From contig PBMX01000003.1 of NCBI GenBank assembly GCA_002722935.1, positions 9,612-52,132 of the forward strand: DNA of 42,521 bases, given 5' to 3'. The position numbers were made by a program, and so were the translations under genes. This document shows positions 32,042 to 41,000 of this stretch, piece by piece. How positions within the stretch are numbered: the stretch's first letter is position 1; each line of letters opens with the position of its first letter. The notes beneath the pieces were generated by a model. That model saw only the letters and a list, made by a program, of their open reading frames with translations, was not told the origin of the DNA and ran no database searches. Source of the stretch: Phycisphaerae bacterium. GTDB taxonomy: Bacteria; Planctomycetota; Phycisphaerae; Phycisphaerales; SM1A02.

Positions 32042-33064
32042 TCAGGACTCGCCTGCCTCGACCTTCACGGGAATCCACTCCAGGTCGGTCACCACGGCGC
32101 CGTGGTCCGAGGGAAATGATCGTTCACGAACTGGAATCGAGTCGTCCTCCCATGGCATGGGAAGGACGTGCGCCGAGATGGGGCGCAGTGTCCAGCCCTC
32201 GCCGCCCCGAGCCGGGTTCTTCAGGTAGAGCCGGTCGATGCGCTCGTAGGACTGGGGCGTGCCGGTTTCACCGGGCCGTGGTCCACGGAACATGGGTGAC
32301 CAGGTGATCCCCGGGTACTGCACCGCATCGGGATGCAGCATCCGGAAGGTGTCCATGAAACCCGCTTCATGCATGGCCATGCTCACCGGCAGGGGCAGGG
32401 CGCGGCGGTGGGTGTAGACGCGGGCCGTGTCCACCGTCCAGTCCAGGTGCGAAGGGCAGTTCCAGTCGCCACCGACGAGCAGGGGGACCTTCGCGTCCAG
32501 TTGTCCGGCATCACGCAGGTGCGCGATGATTGCCGTGGCCTGTTTGAGCCGGTTGGAACGCTCGGTTTCGGCAGCCAGGAGCAACTCGTCGCTCATGTCG
32601 GGGTTGTCACGCAGTTCGTAGCCGACGAACGCCCGGTAGTCGATCCAGATGCTCCAGGCCAGCAACTCCCGTTGCTGTGAATCCTTCAGCAGTGCACCCA
32701 CTCCATGCCACTCGTGGTGGAAGAAGGTGGTTTCCAGTTCAAGTGGCGTCAGGACGCACAGGTGCGTGCTCCGGTCCTGGTGCTGGTTCCAGCCAAGTTC
32801 GCCTGCCAGCCATTCCCCGAGGCGGGGTCGATCTCCATCGATGTCGTAGCTTTCCTGGAGCAGCACGATGTCGGGTTCGACGCTGCGGATGATCGCCAAT
32901 GCCTTCTCCGGCCCCTCGTCGACGTCATTGGCACCATGGAGCACGTTCCAGACAAGGACTCTCAGCCTGTTTTCGTCAGGATCCTGTTCATGGGCGGCAT
33001 CGCCGGGATGAATGCACAGCGCGAGGGTTGCAATGATCAGGATGGCGATGGAACGCGGTCTCAT
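32042..33064 (-). CDS. Exported endonuclease/exonuclease/phosphatase family protein
   Basis: The protein has 340 residues with a signal peptide (IAILIIATLALCIHPGDAA). All main EEP motifs are present: VLVWNVLHG (metal site), DIVLLQES (Glu), GGDWNCP (Asp/Asn), YERIDRLYL (Asp) and SDHGAVVTD (catalytic His). The family includes nucleases, sphingomyelinases and inositol phosphatases. The signal peptide places it outside the cytoplasm, so a phosphodiesterase acting on DNA, lipid or polymer phosphate is likely. A long insertion between the second and third motifs (residues ~90-190) is unusual but not decisive. Convergent with the GH18 gene by nine bases. Confidence 0.87.
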   Translation of the reverse strand: MRPRSIAILIIATLALCIHPGDAAHEQDPDENRLRVLVWNVLHGANDVDEGPEKALAIIRSVEPDIVLLQESYDIDGDRPRLGEWLAGELGWNQHQDRSTHLCVLTPLELETTFFHHEWHGVGALLKDSQQRELLAWSIWIDYRAFVGYELRDNPDMSDELLLAAETERSNRLKQATAIIAHLRDAGQLDAKVPLLVGGDWNCPSHLDWTVDTARVYTHRRALPLPVSMAMHEAGFMDTFRMLHPDAVQYPGITWSPMFRGPRPGETGTPQSYERIDRLYLKNPARGGEGWTLRPISAHVLPMPWEDDSIPVRERSFPSDHGAVVTDLEWIPVKVEAGES

Positions 33065-33138
33065 GACGTGAACAAGGATACCGTTCTCCCGTATCGCCTG
33101 CGTTGCCCGATCTACCTATCATGCCTGCAGGTAACCAC

Positions 33139-33480
33139 ATGCGAATGATCTTTCCATGCCTCGTGCTTCCTTGCCTCCTGCTCGGTGGGTGCCTGGGGAG
33201 GAGTCCGTACTACGTTTCACCGGGGGGGGGCTATTCCACGTCCACTCTCGCCAGGTACGGCGGTTCGGATTCATGTGACTGCCCACCTCCCAATCCATTC
33301 GCCAAGGGATACGTGCAGAACACCAACCCGTTCGGGAAGGGCTACGTGCAGACCACGAATCCCTTCGCCGACGACTATGTCCAGGACACCAATCCGTTCG
33401 GCAAGGGATACGTCCAGGACACCAACCCGTTCGGCAAGGGATACATCCAGGACAAGTGCCACATCGGCCTCGGCGACTGA
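33139..33480 (+). CDS. Small lipoprotein with five tandem 11-residue repeats
   Basis: Start at ATG 33139, 113 residues. A lipoprotein signal ends in PCLLLGGC with the Cys as lipid site. Mature residues 20-50 include a Gly/Ser/Tyr stretch and SCDCPPP. Five 11-residue repeats follow, consensus NPFGKGYVQDT, varying mostly at positions 4-6 and the last two. The Gly-Lys/Asp-Tyr alternation and Asn-Pro-Phe core suggest an extended solenoid or elastic element on the surface. A Cys in the tail (KCHIGLGD) could form a disulfide. No family recognised. Upstream AGGT is weak as a ribosome-binding site. Convergent with the YdhR-like gene. Confidence 0.72.
   Translation: MRMIFPCLVLPCLLLGGCLGRSPYYVSPGGGYSTSTLARYGGSDSCDCPPPNPFAKGYVQNTNPFGKGYVQTTNPFADDYVQDTNPFGKGYVQDTNPFGKGYIQDKCHIGLGD
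33292..33456 (+). repeat. Five tandem 33-bp coding repeats (NPFGKGYVQDT)
   Basis: Units are in frame and 33 bases long. Copies four and five are nearly the same in DNA (AATCCGTTCGGCAAGGGATAC...), while copies one to three differ at silent and some coding sites, so the array shows layered duplication. Confidence 0.9.
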
Positions 33481-33519
33481 GTTCAACGTCGACTTGTAGA
33501 GTTCAGACTTCGGATCGTG

Positions 33520-33822
33520 CTACGAAACGCCGGTCACGCTGGAGGGCCCAGCAAGAAGTTCGAAGTCGGTGATGGAGATGTTGACGAAGGCGGGATTCTC
33601 ACCGAGGGACTTGAAGAGCTCGGACTCCCTGTAGTCGAGCATCGCCTGGCGGTCGTTGAAGAGGTAGACGCCGCCGTAGGTGTTCGTCTCCTCGTTGGCC
33701 AGCCACTTCTTGGAGACCAGCCCGGGGATGGCGGCGAAGGCACCGGAGACTTCGTCGCAGACCGCCTCGTAGTCGGGGCGAGCGAGATTCTCAAGATTGA
33801 AGTTGATGATCAGGATGTGCAT
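33520..33822 (-). CDS. YdhR-like small putative monooxygenase-fold protein
   Basis: The protein has 100 residues. ATG at 33822 directly abuts the stop of the STAND gene (TGAATG), and GCAGGAG from that gene's end supplies the ribosome-binding site seven bases upstream. The pattern MHILIINFN...AFAAIPGLVSKKWLANEETNTYGGVYLFNDRQAMLDY...F fits the YdhR ferredoxin-like family of about 100 residues, whose members are dimeric alpha-beta barrels; E. coli YdhR is called a putative monooxygenase without a proven substrate. I see no other partner nearby except the two large genes upstream. Its inclusion in their operon may be incidental or functional. Confidence 0.8.
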   Translation of the reverse strand: MHILIINFNLENLARPDYEAVCDEVSGAFAAIPGLVSKKWLANEETNTYGGVYLFNDRQAMLDYRESELFKSLGENPAFVNISITDFELLAGPSSVTGVS

Positions 33823-36800
33823 TCAGTGCTCCTGCAAATGCGTATTTCCGGTGAACGGAGTCAACAGGGTTCGAATCTCACCGCTTGATTCAGAAGGCAG
33901 TACGTCGCCTTCAATCAGTGCAAGGACCGATTCGGCGACCATCGTATCCACGCAGTCTTTCGATATCGCGTCACGGATCAGCTGGACGAGAAGCATGCCC
34001 GAGGAGCCTTCTGCTGCTTCAACCCTTGCCAATCCTTCCAGGGCGAATTTGAGAGCGACCGTGGCTCTCGATCTGGTGGCCAGAAGTGCGCTCTCCTCGT
34101 AGTAGCGCCTCGCCTCGTCGAGCAGTCGGGCCTGCTCATCCTTGTTTCCTGCGCTCCGGCCCTCATCGAGCGAAATACCGCCGAGCATGCTCGTCATGCG
34201 CATGATCCCACCGAGGTCGCCGGTCTCCCGGGAGATCGAGAGGTTCTGCCCGTACGATTCCCTGGCCTGCTCGATCCGGCCCGATGCCATGTGGACGTCC
34301 CCGAGCCCTCCATGTCCGATCGCTTCACCCTTTCGGTCGGATACGCCCGGGCTTCGATTCAGGTCGATGGCCTGTTTGAAGAGAGTTTCAGCTCCCTGCG
34401 CGTCACCGGCATGATGCAGCCTCGACATCCCAAGGGAGTTGCAGATCTCGCTCTGCAGGAGGAGCATTTCGTGGCGGGTTTTCTGGTCAGGGGTTTGCTC
34501 TGCTGCCGCGGTCGTTTCCGCGTACAACTGCTCGAGTGCCTCGTGCTTCTCGCCCGCCTGTGTTCGCGGGTCCATGCAGAGCGCCTTGATGAAACGTCCA
34601 CGAGCGGCCATCCAGGGTGGGGATGCCTGGTCTTCGACGAGTGACTGCACCGCCATGTCCGCTTCTTCGAACCGGCGTTGCTTGTACATCGCAAGGCCTC
34701 TCAGGATCGCGATTCGGTATCGCGTCGTCGATTCCGGATCCGTCAGGGCATCGAGGATGTCTTCCGCCTGCGAGAGTGAATCCAGGGCTGTATCAGGCTG
34801 TTCCTCGGCATCGAGAACGAGCTGGGCATGCATCGTGAGCAGGCCGATCCGTTTCTCACCAGGGATGGCGAGGTCGCTTCGATCCCGTGTCAGGTCGATC
34901 GCTGGCTTCAACTCGCGAAGCGCTCGGCCGTAGAGCCGTCGCTGCTCACATCGTCCAGCTGCCATGCATGACCATCGAATCGTCTCCATCGGCATGCGCT
35001 CGGAAACCATCGAAGCATGCCTTGCGATCGAGAGAACTTCCGTGAACGGAATCGCCGACTCATCCGCGTACTTCGCATCGAGTTCAGCGGCTCGAACCTG
35101 GACGAATCTCATGTGATACTCACGGGCCATCTGCTGAACCTCGGCCGGGTTCCGGCCAGGCTCCGATCTGAACGCTCCTGCAATGCGCTTGTCACGGAAT
35201 TCGAAGATGTCATCGGCCTCCACGCGATCGATGACGATCCCTCGCAGTTCCGCTTCCTTCAGCAGGGAAAGCAGCTCGATGACGTCTATGTTGAAGATCC
35301 TGGCCACGAGCGAGACCTGGAAAGAGCGTCCGATCACGGCGCAGCAGTGGAGAATGTCGAGCAACCGGCGATCGAGTCCATCGAGCTCGTTAGCAACCAT
35401 GTCCTTGAACTCGCTGCCGGGGGTAATCGATGCCAGGGATGTCGACGGGTCGAGGTCGATCCGTCCATCGATCATCTTCAAGGCATGCTGTTCAAGGGCG
35501 ATCTTCATGAACTCGAGTCGATGCAATGGGAGTTCAAGTCCCTTGAGTTCCATTTCACGGGTGATGACTCGGCGGGCGCGTTCAGTGCAGCGAAGCGTTT
35601 CAAGAAGCCGGGTACGCCACTCGGTCGAGTTCTCTTCTGTTCCCAGCACCTCATGGATCGGCTCCGGCCTCAGGAGGTTTACCACGCCTCGCTGCGAGAG
35701 TTCCTCGAGTTTCTCCAGCGTGATGGCGGCCTGATCCGGTTCATCCTCGCTGCCCGGGGAATGGTCGCTTCGGCAGGTGATCAGAATGCAGACTCGATTC
35801 CGCATGTCAGGTTCGCCGGAGACGAAACGATCTACGAGCCGTTCCAGGAGAATGTTCAGGACCCGAAGCGAATCATCGTCGATCCACTGGATGTCATCCA
35901 GGATCAGGACGACTCGCCTGCCGCCGGGCTGATCTCCCGAGGGCATGACGTAATGGCCGAGCACCTCGGCCATCTCGTCGGCGATCATGCCCTCGTTTGC
36001 CGAGACGAACTTTTCGTCATCACTTCCAGCGAGATCCAGTGCCACCGAGATCGCCGAGCCGGCAATGGACGCGTTCGAGGCAACTTTGGAGAGTCCCTCC
36101 TGCATGCGGCGGGCATTTTCCGCGGGATTGCTGAATCGATGAACCCCCATGAGCTCGCCGAAGGCCTGTCGAAGGGGTTCGTAGGGAATATCCGCCTCGG
36201 GATCGCCGGGTTCATTGCAATCCCCGAAGAGGACGATGGTGTCCCCGCCGAGAGCACTGCCAGCGACTTCAAGCCGGATTCGTTCACCAAGTTCACGCGC
36301 TGTCCGTGTCTTGCCACACCCGTGACTGCCCTCAAGCCAGGCGATCTCGATGGCGTCGTCGGAAGCTCCTTCGCCGAGAATGCCCTCGAGCAGACTCCCG
36401 AGAAGGCTCGATGATGCGGCCGTATCGACGTATGGCGGATCCCGAAGCAGTTCGGATTCACTTGTTTCGAGCTCAGCGTCTTCCTCGACGGTATTCCCCC
36501 TGTCCAGGCCGCCTTTGAGGACGAGGGTCCCGAGGTAGGCGGCCGGCGGAATGCAGCCTGCGGCGATCGAATTGGTCCACGTGCCCCGAACCTCGAGGAT
36601 CGAGGCGATGGTTACTCCAAGGAGCCCGGCAACCATGGCGGCCATGTCCCAGTGGCTGCCTGTGCGGTTCCAGGCACACCATGATCGTGACACCCCGACG
36701 AGCGTAATGAGGCCGAGGATCGCCGGCAGGCTGAAGATCGCCACGGCGTGTCCCAGGCCGCTGATCGGTCCGGCGTGCAATACGAGATTCACCTGTGCTC

Positions 36801-38085
36801 CAAACCAACTTCCGGCAAGCAGGATCGCCACCATGTCCGAGTTGCCCAGCCGGGTGGCGATGGCGTTGAACCTGGTGGCGGTCACGTACACCAGGAGCAT
36901 CGGCAGCACTGTCAATGCAATGGAACTCCCCATGATCCAGGCGATTGAAATCGAGGTGGGGTGCAGCATCTCGAGGTCGGGCGTGGCCAGGCGCAGGCCC
37001 GCTTGCGCCATCGTGGAAAAGGCGAATCCACCGATGATCGCGACGACCATGGTCCAGGCCGGGGGCGTGGGGGCATGCAGGAGTACAGCGTGGTCGAGCG
37101 TGGTGGTGCGGAGCGAGCGCACGATCAGCGGATGCAGTCCAACGCCCAGCAGCAGGATCAGGTAGACCAGGGCCTCGAGGAATCCGACATCCTGCGCAAA
37201 ACCGTCGACGTACCATTGACGGCCGGGCTCGATCCGATCCTGCTTCGACCCTCCATCCGGAATCGCCGTCGGCCACAACTGGTAGTAGCCTCCGAGGTAA
37301 TAAAGTTCATCGACGGTATCGTTGTGCTTGATGGTAAGCACGCCGATCTTCTCGATTTCCAGGTCGACTGAACTCATCTGCCCTGCAAGTTCACGCAATG
37401 CCTCGGGGTCCGGAGGATTCTGCCTCAATTTCTGAAGCAGGTCCGCCCCCAGGCTCGCCGCCAGTTCCCTGTCGGAGATCGCGTAGTACGGCTTGTTGTT
37501 GTTGATGTAGACGTGCACGGCATCCCGTGCGGCACCACCAAATTCCTCTTGAAGCGGCCCGAGTTCCGTCTGGACGACCATGTACGGTAGGTCGTTCTCC
37601 ATGTGGATCCTGGTATCGCCGTGCAGGATCGAGGCCGCGATCCGTTCCGAGGCCACCTCGACGGGCTCGTCGTACCACTCGTAGATCTCGTCCTGGCCGA
37701 AGAGCAGTCCGTAGTACGGGGACCAGGCTCCAAGCTGCTCTGATCGCTCATCGAGCATTGTTGCCAGTTGCTCGTGCCCCTCCCTGATCTGCAGGGCCTG
37801 CCCCCCGGGGGGCGATTGCATCGATGACAGGTCCTCGATGCTGAATCCAAGTTCTCCTGCAGCGCCTTCATAGAAATCCAGGGCCCTTTGCACCTCCGTG
37901 AGGCTCCAGGGCCGCGCACGGCTTACCCAGTACATGGTGTTGGCATGTTCCAGGTGCTCGGCGGCGCGTTCCTCGTTCGTTGATGCGATCGCAGGGCTGA
38001 TTCCCGCTGCTTGAATCGACAAGGGAATGGCTGCAAGGATGGCCATTCGAACCAGGAGGGAGCGACAAGTCGAGTAGAGGGTCAC
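33823..38085 (-). CDS. Membrane-bound STAND-type P-loop ATPase with exported sensor region and TPR repeats
   Basis: The protein has 1420 residues, with a GTG start sharing GTGA with the stop of the 1161-residue gene. Residues 1-34 form a signal peptide, then about 265 residues of likely periplasmic sequence. About seven hydrophobic helices lie at residues ~302-524 (LEALVYLILLLGVGLHPLI, WTMVVAIIGGFAFSTMA, IMGSSIALTVLPMLLVYVTA, MVAILLAGSWFGAQVNLVL and others). The cytoplasmic part has Walker A GSHGCGKT (586-593) and Walker B VVLILDDIQW (~725), the AAA_16/STAND arrangement with a D-D-x-x-W-x-D sensor. Residues ~1150-1400 are TPR-like helices (YGRALRELKPAIDL, SDRKGEAIGHGGLGDVHMASGRIEQARESYGQ). 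STAND ATPases switch on after ligand sensing and oligomerise; a periplasmic input domain before them is uncommon. Signalling or defence is inferred. Confidence 0.8.
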   Translation of the reverse strand: MTLYSTCRSLLVRMAILAAIPLSIQAAGISPAIASTNEERAAEHLEHANTMYWVSRARPWSLTEVQRALDFYEGAAGELGFSIEDLSSMQSPPGGQALQIREGHEQLATMLDERSEQLGAWSPYYGLLFGQDEIYEWYDEPVEVASERIAASILHGDTRIHMENDLPYMVVQTELGPLQEEFGGAARDAVHVYINNNKPYYAISDRELAASLGADLLQKLRQNPPDPEALRELAGQMSSVDLEIEKIGVLTIKHNDTVDELYYLGGYYQLWPTAIPDGGSKQDRIEPGRQWYVDGFAQDVGFLEALVYLILLLGVGLHPLIVRSLRTTTLDHAVLLHAPTPPAWTMVVAIIGGFAFSTMAQAGLRLATPDLEMLHPTSISIAWIMGSSIALTVLPMLLVYVTATRFNAIATRLGNSDMVAILLAGSWFGAQVNLVLHAGPISGLGHAVAIFSLPAILGLITLVGVSRSWCAWNRTGSHWDMAAMVAGLLGVTIASILEVRGTWTNSIAAGCIPPAAYLGTLVLKGGLDRGNTVEEDAELETSESELLRDPPYVDTAASSSLLGSLLEGILGEGASDDAIEIAWLEGSHGCGKTRTARELGERIRLEVAGSALGGDTIVLFGDCNEPGDPEADIPYEPLRQAFGELMGVHRFSNPAENARRMQEGLSKVASNASIAGSAISVALDLAGSDDEKFVSANEGMIADEMAEVLGHYVMPSGDQPGGRRVVLILDDIQWIDDDSLRVLNILLERLVDRFVSGEPDMRNRVCILITCRSDHSPGSEDEPDQAAITLEKLEELSQRGVVNLLRPEPIHEVLGTEENSTEWRTRLLETLRCTERARRVITREMELKGLELPLHRLEFMKIALEQHALKMIDGRIDLDPSTSLASITPGSEFKDMVANELDGLDRRLLDILHCCAVIGRSFQVSLVARIFNIDVIELLSLLKEAELRGIVIDRVEADDIFEFRDKRIAGAFRSEPGRNPAEVQQMAREYHMRFVQVRAAELDAKYADESAIPFTEVLSIARHASMVSERMPMETIRWSCMAAGRCEQRRLYGRALRELKPAIDLTRDRSDLAIPGEKRIGLLTMHAQLVLDAEEQPDTALDSLSQAEDILDALTDPESTTRYRIAILRGLAMYKQRRFEEADMAVQSLVEDQASPPWMAARGRFIKALCMDPRTQAGEKHEALEQLYAETTAAAEQTPDQKTRHEMLLLQSEICNSLGMSRLHHAGDAQGAETLFKQAIDLNRSPGVSDRKGEAIGHGGLGDVHMASGRIEQARESYGQNLSISRETGDLGGIMRMTSMLGGISLDEGRSAGNKDEQARLLDEARRYYEESALLATRSRATVALKFALEGLARVEAAEGSSGMLLVQLIRDAISKDCVDTMVAESVLALIEGDVLPSESSGEIRTLLTPFTGNTHLQEH

Positions 38086-41000
38086 GGAGTACCCGCCAGC
38101 AGTGCGTCCCTATACGCCGGGTGGATGTCGATTCCATCCGGCAGGCTGCCGGAAACCACCAGAGGGGAGACCTTGTTGTATCGCCTGGTCCAACTGATGA
38201 GGCGATTGATCGACAGTTGGATTTTCTTACCCTCTTCTCCAGCTTCCGCCCTGAGGTCCGGGATGGTCCGTGCCCCATTCTCGAGCATCTTCAGCAGCCG
38301 CTGGAGCCCCGGTTCGCAGAGGTGTACCTTCTCGAGAATGGCGTCGAGGGCGAATGCAGGCCACGCGGGAACGAGGGTGGAGCGGGAAGCGGCGATGACC
38401 CCGTCGATCCATTGATTGAACAGGTCACGGTCGATCGTCTCGCTGTCGACACGGAACATGCTGTCAAGCCTGATTGCATCGGGAACCTTCTCGGGCTTGC
38501 CCCAGTTCGCGGGATCCAGTTCCATTGAAGATGCGATCGGCAGGTCCGGGTCCATCCCTTCGTACCAGTTCAACCAGAGTTCCCCAGCGCCACCCCCGGT
38601 CTTGATCCTTCCCATGGAGGTGCTGGGCGAGCCGGTTGCAGCGGACTCGGTGAGCATGAAGAATTCGAGACTCCCGCGTATCGCCGCGGCGGTCGTATGC
38701 GCCATGCGCAGCCCGATGCGCGCCTCGAAGAGGTCCTCGAGGCGATGATCGAGCCAGTTGTTCCCGTCATCCCCTCGACTGAGCATCGGGATCTCGGCCT
38801 TCCCCTTGCCGTGGGTGGCCGTCTCGGTCTTGTCGGCATCTCGGGCGAAGGACATCCGGGCGATCTCGATGAGCTGGCTCGCGGCAGCGTCGATCACGTC
38901 ATCGTCCTCCGGGGACTTCCACTCGATCTCGCAGCCGAGCCAGTAGGAGTCGCGGGTGGCGGGTTCAGGGAAACCGGGTTTCTTCGCCAGGGACCGGTAG
39001 AAACGGGTTTCCGGCCAGCGGCCCTCCGCATGCTGGGCCTGCACCCATTTGACGCCGCCCTTGGACATGCCGGGAGCACCGCTCTTGACGTTCACGATGA
39101 GGGTGTAGCGGGTCGGATCCTTCTCGGCCTGGAAGACCCAGGCGCAGCAACGGTAGGCTCCACTCGGGTCGGCGATGTCCTGGAGGCACTGGTTGTTCTT
39201 GACCTGGTCCGGGACCATGATCTCGTATCGTTGCCAGCGATGGACGCTTCGGCCTCCGATCGCAAGCGCGAACGTCGAGGCGACGGATTCCCAGGGCCTG
39301 TACTGCTTTTCGATGCGATTGAGGCACCTGCCCACCCATCCCTTGATGAACGGAAGGCCGAACTTCGAATCTCGACGAATGTCCTCCCAGGCGAGGCAGG
39401 TATCGAGTGTTCCATTCACGACCCTGTTGGTTGCGTAGATGCCCAGACCTTCGTCGCGTGATCGGAACGGTGCGCCCTCACCCCCCGGGATGTCGAATGA
39501 GTGAAGGAAGATTCTTCCCTCGCCGCTTTCCGTGAAGTCGATCGCGAAGAAGGGAATGTCACCATTGACGAAGGAGAGGACGTTTCGCTGCCCACGTTCC
39601 TTGTGGTACTTCGCCTGCCACTTCGTCTCGGTGAAGACCTGTTCCCTGACCTGGATGCCCTTTTCGCGGGCGACACCGTTGACCGCATCACGAACGATCT
39701 CGATGATCGCATCGGTTTCCGCCGCCGCGCGAAGCGATTCGCGCTCCGAATCATCCGGCAACTGCTCCTTGAGTCCCTCGAGCATCGATGCAATAAGGAT
39801 CTCCTCGCTGTCCGTGATCTGCAGGTCGCTTACGACCTCACGGACGGCGAAGCGAAACTGCCGTCGCTTGTTGCTCTTGACGAGGAATCGATATTCCTCG
39901 CTGCACTCGGTCGCGTGGCGCCTGCCCGAGAGATCCTTGTAGACCACGTCGCATATTCGCACCTGGTAGATGCCCGGCTTCCGGGCACGGATGGACCACC
40001 GCATCCTCCGGGATTCCCCCGGTGCGAGATTCACAAGGACATGCTCCGGACCGTCGAGGACCTGGAGCCCTTCGGGCACGAGGATGTAGGTTTCGACGTC
40101 CGTTGCCCGGCCAAGTCCGATGTTGTGAAGGATGACTTCGAATTCGAAGCGATCACCGATCTCGATCTCCTGTTCTCCAGCGGAGGGGTGAAGAAGGCGG
40201 TGTACATTCACGATTGGAATCAGTGCGTCGTCGGAGTTGGGATCGATGACCTGCGTCGTCGGCCCGTCCACTTCGATGGTTCCACTGTCCTCGGCGGCGT
40301 CCGCCGACTCCGTTCCGCGGTACTGGAACGTGATGGTCGCAGGTGGGATGTTCTCCGCCCCCTGGGCCACAGCTTCCACCTTGAAGATCGCCGAGTGCTT
40401 CGATCCCGTTTCCATTGAAGGCCACTCGACCTCGATCCGACGTTCATCGACGAGTTCTCCCTGCTCCTGCTCGGGCATGAACCGGAGGGTCGAAGGCAGG
40501 TTGGTCACGGCTGACAGTGATTCCAGGGTGGTGCTGTCACGTTGATTGTTCAGCGTCATGGTGAGCTCGGCAGGCACACCATCTCCCACGGTCATCTCGA
40601 GGCTTGAAAGTTCCAGAGACGCCTCGATGTTCGGGGTGATCAGTTCAGCGGACTTGAAGAGGCGTTCGAAGAGTTGCCGCCGGGCTGGAAGGTTGACGCC
40701 GTGGTTCACGAGCCATTTGGAAACGTCGATCGTCGAGGTGCCCGCGATGCTCAGGAAGCCGAGCATGTTGGAGTTCTTCTTGATCTCCTTCGAGTACAGG
40801 GAGAGCTCCGTATTCTGCTCGCCGTCGATGGGCGCGACGATGGCCAGTGGCAGGAGGCGTATGAGCGACGTTCGTTTTCCGTTGAGCAGGACCGGCTCGC
40901 TGACGGGAATCATGATGCCGGGAGTCTTGACCTCGATGGGTGTCGTTCCACCCGCGACGTACCGTGTCCCGAAGTAGCACTGCTCCGTGCCGTTGATCTC

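Noticed and set aside
35017-36414. 465-residue plus-strand ORF
   Set aside because: Antisense to the STAND ATPase domain, which has clear Walker motifs on the minus strand.
39501-40418. 305-residue plus-strand ORF
   Set aside because: Antisense to the Ig-like region of the 1161-residue protein; no supporting motif.
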